Source: Corallochytrium limacisporum
Lineage: Eukaryota; Opisthokonta
Length of the DNA stretch: 28,864 nt
Assembly (NCBI GenBank): GCA_002811645.1
Contig: PDIP01000045.1
Location: 111,291 to 140,154, forward strand
Reading direction: 5' to 3'
In this document: positions 15,340 to 22,587 of the stretch, one piece after another
How the letters are laid out: every line of letters starts with the position of its first letter
Numbering within the stretch: the stretch's first letter is position 1
The notes under the pieces: model-generated
The model's input: the letters and a program-made list of their open reading frames with translations, nothing else
What the model was told of the DNA's origin: nothing
Databases searched by the model: none
Position numbers and translations under genes: made by a program

Positions 15340-15616
15340 CTCTTGAAGTTAGAAGTCATGCAACAGCGCGGTTCGTAACCGCATACAGTTTCATAAACAT
15401 GATATTTATACCAGTACCAGCTTCGGACAGGAATCTGAGCTCAAACTCAAACGGGAAACTTGGGCTCCTCAGCGCCGCCCGCCACGTCAGGTCCCACGAG
15501 AAAGATGAGCTTGGGATCCATGTTTTGCCGGGAAGGGCGGGTTTCCTGTGCAGGCCACCGGGTCAAGAAGAAAAGTGGCTGTCTCAGAGCGGCAGATTCG
15601 AAGGCTCAAACTTTCC

Positions 15617-15624
15617 TTTCGCGC
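15617..15624 (+). promoter_or_regulatory. E2F-like site TTTCGCGC upstream of SMC6
   Basis: An exact match to TTTSSCGC, followed by GCAAAA, so the extended element is nearly palindromic. It lies 278 bases upstream of the SMC6 ATG. A few such matches are expected by chance in a window of this size; the promoter position is what makes it worth listing. Confidence 0.35.
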
Positions 15625-16233
15625 GCAAAAATCATGAGAGCACATTCACTATGGAAAACACCAACCTACCCCGTCGTCTTCACCCGCGTTTACCCCCTCG
15701 CCAGAGCGCAAAGGGGGTCCCAATTATTAGTTGCCTCACCCCGTTTGTGGCCAATTGATCAACAGGGAAAGGTGTACCTTTATACACGATCGATTTTCTA
15801 ACAAATGCATGAAAATTCAGAGTTGAGGAACTACTGCTGTAGTAAAATTAGGGAGGGAGAAGCAAACAGGTGGAGGGGGAGGGCCCATCACACCGTAGTT
15901 AGAAATGACCCAGCAGAAATTTTAGATCGAAAACACCTCCGCCCCCAAATGCAGGCAGTTGCATGCACACGTAACGAAAACCAGGTAGGTCGGGGGAGCG
16001 CCCTTTTCTGAGAAACACCCTTTACTATGGTTTTTCTGAGCAATAGGAATATGGCAACGGGGCCAGAAATGACGGGCGGAAAGACGCCAAAGTCAAAAGG
16101 GACGCGACCAATTGCATTGTAGCTTGGCAGCTGCGCAAGGGAAACAGATCGAAAGAAATGAACATCTTCCGCAGGCGTCACTGCACCACACCTCTTCAGA
16201 TAATTCCATACAAAAGGTATGTGTAGTTGCCAG

Positions 16234-16261
16234 AGCGAAGGATGTCTCCCTTTCCTTCGCT
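16234..16261. other. Perfect 9-bp inverted repeat in intergenic DNA
   Basis: AGCGAAGGA and TCCTTCGCT enclose a ten-base loop. Seventeen bases further, GGGGA (16279-16283) and TCCCC (16291-16295) form a second small stem. Two stems close together suggest either a structured RNA or chance; no box motif of a known RNA class was found around them. Confidence 0.3.
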
Positions 16262-18416
16262 AAAGATTCTGTGCTGTCGGGGAGTTGTCTTCCCCTACAC
16301 TGTGCACTCTGCTGAGGAATGCAACAGCAACGACTTGTCCTAACTAGTCTGCATGTGCGGGGGCGTAGAAGGGGTACACAGACTTACGCCGAAGAGGAGG
16401 ATGCGTTTCAGCTGGACTCTTGCGATGGGCATGGCGCGTATGAATAAGTGCGCTCTTTGGCATTGTGCTATGATGGATGGCAACAAACAGGCTTACAGGC
16501 GGTCCGCCTTGTACCACACTTTCTTGAGAGAATGATGCTCGCCAGACCCAGGCCTCCTCCTCTGTGTGTTGTCTGTGGGTACGTCATTTGACCGAGTAAT
16601 TGAGGCACCAATGAAGATACCATATTTTTCGTATGATTCCTCGAGTATAATTCAAACAGTAGCTTATAATGTGAAATCCCGGTGAGCTTGGTAACTTTGG
16701 ACACATGAGAGATCGATTGTGGTTTACGGCGATTATGACAGTCCTGAGGAGCACAGCTCTTTCTCTACTGGTCCATCACTCTCCGTGACAATTGTTCCAC
16801 ATGCCGGCTGCAATGTCGGAGCCTGTACGCATGATCGCCTTCCCAACGTTTTTGGTGCTCGCAGGATGTTGTTGCCATGCTCGTGTTCACATGGAAGAAG
16901 GACTTGTGTGGTCAGTTGCCAATGCAATGATAGGTTCTCCCTATGCTTGCATTTTTTCTCACTTCGTACTCCCTTTCCCTCCCTTCAGTGTGCGTGCATA
17001 GGGGAGTTTCTAACCTGTTCCGAAACCAATGCAGACGCACATGGATTGTGGACTGGCTGGGAGGAACGCGGGCACACCAGCAGGTAGGAATGCCTTGGTT
17101 TCAGCAGCGGAACAGAAAGTAGAGGTCCACAACCTGCCTTTGAAGTGGAAGAATCTGGGAACGATTTTGCGGAACAGACCGGGCCATAATGTGGTGATGT
17201 TGATTAACAGTGTAAGTGTTTTGGTAAATCCATCCATAGTCATCCTACAATGTGCCCCATCTTTCATGCCAAGCAATTGGTGTGAACCTTGGACAAGGGG
17301 TAGCCCTGGAATGAGCGAGAGTATCCACTACGACCGCACTGGACCGATCAAAACAAAGCAAACCAGTCCATTTTCTGCTTTCATTGTAGCTTACACCATT
17401 GCAATTTCCAATCCATTGCCCGGCGATGCGCATGCGCTACTCCTCGCCCTTTCGATGACTCGAACAAGCAGCACAGGAAACGCTTGCGCTGCGTGCCACC
17501 GTTCTAATACCCTTGTCTTCGTATAGTTTTTGCCGTCCGAATGGGGTTTGACGCTGACGTCCGCAGGTGTTGCGACAAGCGGTCGAAAAGCCAATCTATC
17601 GTCCAGTGACAGCGCTGTTGTAGGCAACAAGCAGCAATGTGCAGTGTTCCACCGCTCATTGTTTAAGATTCAATATGGACTTTGGAGAAAGTGATGAAGA
17701 CAGAAGAAAATACGCTTTCCTCTCCAGGTGCTTCTTTAAGCAGAGCTGGGTGGCAAGTGGTTTATTCAGCATTACGTTTTGCACGCACTCCCAGCAGGTC
17801 CATTAGCAGGATCAGAGCGTGTTCGTTCACACACCTTCACCGCCGGAATAGCAAAAGGAAACATGTTCTAGGATCTCAGCGTTGTTGCTGCGCACATTTG
17901 CACCTCACACAGCATGCACACGATCCACACGCTGCGTGCCAAAAATTCAGAAATATGAACGAAAAGTGGAAACAGGAGAGGAAGGGGCAAGCGAGAGAAG
18001 GGGGAAAGAATTTTGACTGATACAGTATGGGAAGTGTGACTATCCCTACTCCCCTCCGCCCCATCGTCAAGGGTTCCACCCCATTCCGACGGCGCACAAT
18101 CCCAGCTCCTGCGCTATCATTCTCCACTTGGGCTGAACGCGTTTCCCAGAGTGTTTTCATCGTATCCACGGAATGCAGCCGCATATCGTAGAGAAGGTCA
18201 GCGCTCTCGTTTGTACTGCAATATGTGTACCCTTTAGATACTTGAGCTCGGCCTCATAGGTATATATGGAGGAGCAATAGAACGTGATCGTCTATATGGT
18301 TGGATATCCCCCACACGGTGCCTACAGTCTTACAGTGAGCCAAGGGAAGTCGCGATAGTAAAGCTCAAAACATGTTCGTCTAAGACTACTTTTGATCATA
18401 TCAAAACATACTCAAA

Positions 18417-19430
18417 ATGCCGGGGGACCGTGTAGAGATTCTAAACAGCCGCTGGGAGGTGCACAGTGCGCGAATTGGTTCTGGCGTTTACGGTACCGTT
18501 CTGCATGGTATGGATCAGAGAACTGGTCAACCTGTTGCTGTGAAAAGGCTCCGTTGCAGCGAATGGAGTGACCAGCCAGGATCTCAAACACAAGTGTGTG
18601 GTATTCCACAATTGGTTGTTCGTGAAATCGCTCTGCTGAAGCGACTTCGTCACCACAACCTGGTATCACTACTGGATGTGGTATATAGTGCCAATGGTAG
18701 CGTGACGTCCGCAGACTCCAGCGTTTCCCTCGTCTTTGAATACGCTGAAGAGGATCTGTCTGGATTTCTCAAGCGAACTGGGAACCCAGGAGTTCCACTG
18801 AATACCATTAGAAAATTTGCATACCAACTCTTCGATGCGCTAAGGTACTGTCACATGTGCAGCATCGTTCACAGAGACGTGAAACCTGCCAATATTCTGG
18901 TGTCTCAAGGAAATAATATCAAGTTGGCAGACTTTGGTATGGCTGCTGCTAGCAACGCCGGCCGTGTTATGACTCCTGGGCTTGTCACACTCTTCTACAG
19001 GGCCCCTGAAGTTCTGATCGGTAAGAACTATGACAACTGTGTGGACGTATGGGCGGCTGCGGCCGTTATCGCCGAGCTGGCCATCGGTGATCCGTTCTTT
19101 AAGATGCCAGGTCAACACAGTGAACAGCAGCAACTGATTGCCATATATCTCATGCTTGGGCCCCCGAACCAGTCGTTCTTCCGTGCGTTCAACATCACCT
19201 TCCACAATATGCAGTCGAGATACACTCCGCAACAACAGGCTGTGCTCGCCGGCAACCGTATTGCTGTCTGTGACCGATTGGGCGGTGAGGGCTGGGACCT
19301 CTTGGCATCCATCTTCCGATGGAATCCCGACGAGCGTTTGACTGCGGCAACTGCGCTAGCACATCCTTTCTTAAGGCTTGACCAACATGTAAGTCGACGC
19401 TCTTCGGACAGCGGTAATTATGACATGTAG
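18417..19430 (+). CDS. CDK-family serine/threonine kinase, divergent
   Basis: Cyclin-dependent kinases phosphorylate S/T-P sites to drive the cell cycle or transcription. The 337-residue product is a nearly bare kinase domain. The glycine loop GSGVYG is at 21-26, the ATP lysine K43 in VAVKRL, and the alphaC glutamate E70 in GIPQLVVREIALLKRL, at the place of the PSTAIRE helix but with a changed sequence. The catalytic loop VHRDVKPANIL has D154, and DFG is at 172-174. The activation segment MTPGLVTLFYRAPE keeps the CDK-type T-loop threonine (T186) and the RAPE motif. DVWAAAAVIAEL and HPFLRL complete the fold, with a short Ser/Arg tail after it. All catalytic residues are present, so it should be active, probably cyclin dependent. 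It does not match CDK1 closely enough to name; a CDK7/10/20-like role is possible. The ATG at 18417 has A at -3. Confidence 0.85.
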   Translation: MPGDRVEILNSRWEVHSARIGSGVYGTVLHGMDQRTGQPVAVKRLRCSEWSDQPGSQTQVCGIPQLVVREIALLKRLRHHNLVSLLDVVYSANGSVTSADSSVSLVFEYAEEDLSGFLKRTGNPGVPLNTIRKFAYQLFDALRYCHMCSIVHRDVKPANILVSQGNNIKLADFGMAAASNAGRVMTPGLVTLFYRAPEVLIGKNYDNCVDVWAAAAVIAELAIGDPFFKMPGQHSEQQQLIAIYLMLGPPNQSFFRAFNITFHNMQSRYTPQQQAVLAGNRIAVCDRLGGEGWDLLASIFRWNPDERLTAATALAHPFLRLDQHVSRRSSDSGNYDM

Positions 19431-20000
19431 ATCGTCGAGCATCAAAACAGCATTCATCGCTGGCCCTAAACCCATGTTTCATTAGTCAAATCAAATATAG
19501 TTCATTGAGGGGAGTCGAAACCCCGTAGTAATCGAAACACATCAACAGACAACCGATCCTACTGTACGTCCTCGTTACTTTTCACAAGCTTGCTGGTCGT
19601 CACACCACTGGCCCCTTCCCCCCCTCCCCGGCCAAAAAGGGGCGGCGTCATCGTAGGGAATTATTGATCATTTGAGGGTGCTCCCGGCCAGTTAATTTTG
19701 TGACGACCCCCTTCCCTCAAATTCCACCCAGCCAACCCAACCCCTTCCACGGCCCCCGTGCGGGACACAGGGGGGCGGGGTAGTCCCACCGGGTCCCACG
19801 AACCCTGGTAGTGAGACTCCGTTTCTGTGGCTATTTAGTCTACGCGAAACAAAACACAAGTCATCTGACCCTGCGAACGGCCACAGCGTGCGATATATCG
19901 TTTCAGATCACAGTTTCATATTCGTTTGCTCCAGCAATAGGTTTGTGCAGAGTGCAGACATGCGGCATCGTTGATCTCAAACAGCACTGACACCGATAGA
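19431..20000. other. Intergenic, 570 bases, promoter side of the ABC transporter gene
   Basis: It lies between two plus-strand genes. C-rich and G-rich tracts occupy 19610-19800. A 9-bp inverted repeat, ATTTGAGGG at 19670-19678 with CCCTCAAAT at 19714-19722, surrounds a 35-base spacer, and two neighbouring copies of GTCCCAC lie near 19775-19800, about 200 bases upstream of the next ATG. No ORF or RNA gene is supported. Confidence 0.45.
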
Positions 20001-22058
20001 ATGTCGGAAATACAAGACACAATGGATATTGAGGAACCGCGAACAAACTTTGGCTGGTTTAGAAAATGTTTTAGATCTGACTATGAGGCACTTGAACGAG
20101 ATGAAACCGAGCACGAGAAGGGGCTTGAAGGGAATTCAAGGAACGGGTTCAACCTATTGTTCTTCTCCAGGCTCAGGCGAATCGGTACGGTGTTATTAGG
20201 CAAAATTGAAAGTGACAATAATCTAAATGATTATCAATGGGCAAACATTCCGATTCTGGGTACTATGCTAGCAAAGCACCCAGTATGGTTGATTACTTTG
20301 CTGATCGGATTCAACATTCTCACTGAAGTAGTCATATACTTTGTGGGTCTCATTCCATCGCAATTCTACAAGGTTCTTGGGGAAAGAGATACCTCTGCAT
20401 TTACACAATTGTTCCTCTATTCCATGATGCTTATTCTCTGTGTGTCACTTGCAGAGGCATTCAAGATATTTTTTGCTGGCGTCATCAAGGTTAGTTGGAG
20501 GGGAAGACTGTGTACAGTTCTCAATCAGGGATTCTTTGCGCGAAGTGTCTTGTATCCTGCTCTTACTTTCCAAGACAGTCCTGTTCGCGATGCAGACCAA
20601 CGAATGACGCAGGATGCCGATCGCTTGACAGATTCACTTAGTGAATTGGTCATGAAGACGGCGGTGGTGCCCATAGTAATCATCTACTATTCCATCCGAA
20701 CCGGAACTCTGTTGGGGACATATGGTGTGGTCATAATTTATCTTTGGTTTGCCATTACCACTGCAATGAATAAGTGGCTCATCTCCCCAATTGTTGCTAG
20801 AGTTTATGTCCAGGAACGATTGGAAGGTGAGTACCGTTTTACCCATATGCATGTTCGACGGAACGCAGAAAGTGTCGCACTGGCGGAATGTGAGGAACGA
20901 GAAGGAAAGCTGGCAAATCAGCAACTGTACGATCTTCTGAGTGTGCAACAATCCATTGTCAATCGGGAATTGCCTGTGAACATTTCAATCAAGTGGTTTG
21001 ACTATGCTGGTGGGATTTTTACCTATGTCATTGTCGGACTACCCCTGTTGATCGGTAAATATGAAGATATGAATGCGGCTGAAATTTCGGAATTCATTGC
21101 GAAGAGCGCCTTTATGACAATGTATCTAATCAATACTTTCAGCAAGTGGGTTGATGTCAGCGCAAAGTTTTCTCAGAGTGCTGGCTATGTTCATCGCGTT
21201 GGCGAATTCCTAGAGCAAGTTGAAATGCGTTTTTCGAAGCACGACATCGTACCTGCCCACTATTTTAGCGAAGAAGAGGGCGCATCGGGAACCGTCCTAC
21301 TATCTAGTAAGGGTTCCAGCGTGCTGCTAAGCCCTGCTGACAAAGACAACATTGTCTTTGAAGACGTGGGTGTACAGATACCATCGAGTGGCAAGGTTGT
21401 AGTGTCAAGCTTCTTCATGAGCGTGGAACGTGGCGCGTCGACCCTCATAACAGGACCAAGTGGTAAGGGTAAAACCTCCTTACTTCGGGCTGCGAGTGGC
21501 CTCTGGCCCCTTTCAAGTGGAAAGATTCAGATGCCAATCGGTTTCAACTATGTCCAATTCATGTCGCAGAGTCCTTACCTGACTTTTGGTACACTAAGAA
21601 CACAATTAATCTTTCCATATCATGACAGTAATAGGAGCTTCATGAATCACATTGCAAAACATCGCTGGGCACAGAAGAACTACTCATCGAGTGTACTCGG
21701 TACAACTGGAGCAACATACGCACTTGATGCGGTCACCACAGAGGCTCTCAGAAGGCTGGACCTACTTGACCACTATCGCTCCTTGGCCAATAGCAGTGAT
21801 GACAGCGCTATCCTCAACTATGATGCGGGACAGAGCTGGGAGTCAATACAATCTCCCGGTCAGCTGCAATTGCTTGGCTTTGCACGCTTGTTTGTCCAGT
21901 GTCCGCGATACGTCTTCCTCGATGAATCCAGTAGCCACATTGACGAGGAAATGGAAGCCGTAGTGTACGCTACTTGCCGTGACCTTGGCATCACAGTAAT
22001 CAGCCTGGGTCACCGCAGCAGTCTGCGTCAACATCACAGCAACATAGTGGAAATCTGA
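20001..22058 (+). CDS. ABCD-family half ABC transporter, ABCD4-like
   Basis: ABCD half transporters dimerise; ABCD1-3 import fatty acyl-CoA into peroxisomes, while ABCD4 exports cobalamin from lysosomes. The product is 685 residues from the ATG at 20001; the frame opens earlier but without ATG. After an acidic leader of about 90 residues comes the membrane domain (about 95-400, about six helices). It contains DADQRMTQDADRL at 198-209, matching the ABCD family NPDQR..DV motif, and the EEA-like NAESVALAECEERE at 288-301. The nucleotide-binding domain has Walker A GPSGKGKT at 485-492, Q-loop Q523, signature QSPGQ at 617-621, Walker B YVFLDE at 637-642 with catalytic E642, and switch H671. The signature has P in the ABCD4 manner (LSPGE) but Q for the first Leu. 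It is most similar in these details to ABCD4; the chloroplast/bacterial YddA-type is the alternative. Organelle location cannot be read from the sequence. Confidence 0.88.
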   Translation: MSEIQDTMDIEEPRTNFGWFRKCFRSDYEALERDETEHEKGLEGNSRNGFNLLFFSRLRRIGTVLLGKIESDNNLNDYQWANIPILGTMLAKHPVWLITLLIGFNILTEVVIYFVGLIPSQFYKVLGERDTSAFTQLFLYSMMLILCVSLAEAFKIFFAGVIKVSWRGRLCTVLNQGFFARSVLYPALTFQDSPVRDADQRMTQDADRLTDSLSELVMKTAVVPIVIIYYSIRTGTLLGTYGVVIIYLWFAITTAMNKWLISPIVARVYVQERLEGEYRFTHMHVRRNAESVALAECEEREGKLANQQLYDLLSVQQSIVNRELPVNISIKWFDYAGGIFTYVIVGLPLLIGKYEDMNAAEISEFIAKSAFMTMYLINTFSKWVDVSAKFSQSAGYVHRVGEFLEQVEMRFSKHDIVPAHYFSEEEGASGTVLLSSKGSSVLLSPADKDNIVFEDVGVQIPSSGKVVVSSFFMSVERGASTLITGPSGKGKTSLLRAASGLWPLSSGKIQMPIGFNYVQFMSQSPYLTFGTLRTQLIFPYHDSNRSFMNHIAKHRWAQKNYSSSVLGTTGATYALDAVTTEALRRLDLLDHYRSLANSSDDSAILNYDAGQSWESIQSPGQLQLLGFARLFVQCPRYVFLDESSSHIDEEMEAVVYATCRDLGITVISLGHRSSLRQHHSNIVEI

Positions 22059-22587
22059 TTACGCTGAAAGGTTTTGTCAGATTAAAGGTCGACAATTCAA
22101 TACATGTATTATGTGTCATCCAGCCATAAATGATCGGACTGGCCCAAACTTACGTTATGGCACCACACTGGCCCTCCCCCAACGCACTCTTGCAGAAGGG
22201 GACTGGAGAAATTGATTTGTCCAGGAGCGCCTCCCACCCGGGAAAGGGGCGCCCACTCCCGCGGTCCTTCTCCGGCTTCCCTCTCCCGCTCCAAATGTTT
22301 CACTTTCCGTTGCCATTGGCTGGAACCAAAACCGGGGGGGTCTCACGACCGAACGCGCTTGCTGCAGCGTCGCTATTGCCCATAGCCCTTCTGCCGTGCC
22401 AACGTATTTCATACCTCCTCCTCACCTAAGGACAAGTACTTTTTCTGATATTAGTTCAAAACCATGAGAACTTAACTCGGAGATCAATAAAGGCGTTAGT
22501 GTGAAGTTATACGGAAGACGCCAATATGTAGTTCAAGTGCAGCGGGAACTTAAACCGCATTTCAAGTTCACCATTCAACAAACCAAG
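22059..22587. other. Intergenic, 529 bases
   Basis: It holds the 3' side of the ABC transporter gene and the 5' side of the next plus-strand gene. Visible are an inverted CCAAT box at 22313-22321 and an upstream ATG at 22464 that opens only a three-codon frame (ATG AGA ACT TAA). From 22468 the frame of the downstream gene is already open but has no ATG until 22588. No RNA gene is apparent. Confidence 0.5.
22313..22321 (-). promoter_or_regulatory. CCAAT box (NF-Y type), inverted
   Basis: CCATTGGCT is the reverse complement of AGCCAATGG, fitting RRCCAATSR, and lies about 270 bases upstream of the ATG at 22588. The same nonamer stands upstream of the DUF445 gene at 5462-5470. Confidence 0.3.

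Larger units (their letters stand above)
15340..18416. other. Intergenic, 3.1 kb between divergent genes
   Basis: The gap separates SMC6 (-) from the kinase (+), so it carries both promoters. Open frames here are short and of unconvincing composition. The least poor is 17029-17526 (+, 165 residues), whose first third reads like protein (RNALVSAAEQKVEVHNLPLKW) and which contains a GTAAGT donor-like site at 17212-17217; I do not call it a gene. An E2F-like TTTCGCGC lies at 15617-15624. A perfect 9-bp stem at 16234-16261 is followed by a 5-bp stem at 16279-16295. A TATATA stretch lies near 18260, about 155 bases upstream of the kinase ATG. I found no tRNA-type B box on either strand and no complete C/D pair for a snoRNA. 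Confidence 0.5.

Noticed and set aside
17459-17481. Minus-strand GTTCGAGTC resembling a tRNA T-loop
   Set aside because: The flanking bases do not form a T stem and no matching D arm or acceptor stem is present. No other B-box-like site was found in the gaps.
17689-17695. GTGATGA as a C box of a snoRNA
   Set aside because: No CTGA D box with terminal stem follows at a usual distance.
19389-19394. GTAAGT near the 3' end of the kinase gene as a possible splice donor
   Set aside because: The kinase fold is complete before it, the frame ends 40 bases later and no downstream exon is visible. The same hexamer occurs inside the long open frame at 23372-23377 without need for an intron.
19971-20000. 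In-frame upstream extension of the ABC transporter starting at TTG
   Set aside because: A eukaryotic gene should start at ATG; the first in frame is at 20001 with A at -3. The same reasoning moved the starts of the Ki-67-like gene to 11050 and of the hypothetical gene to 1429.
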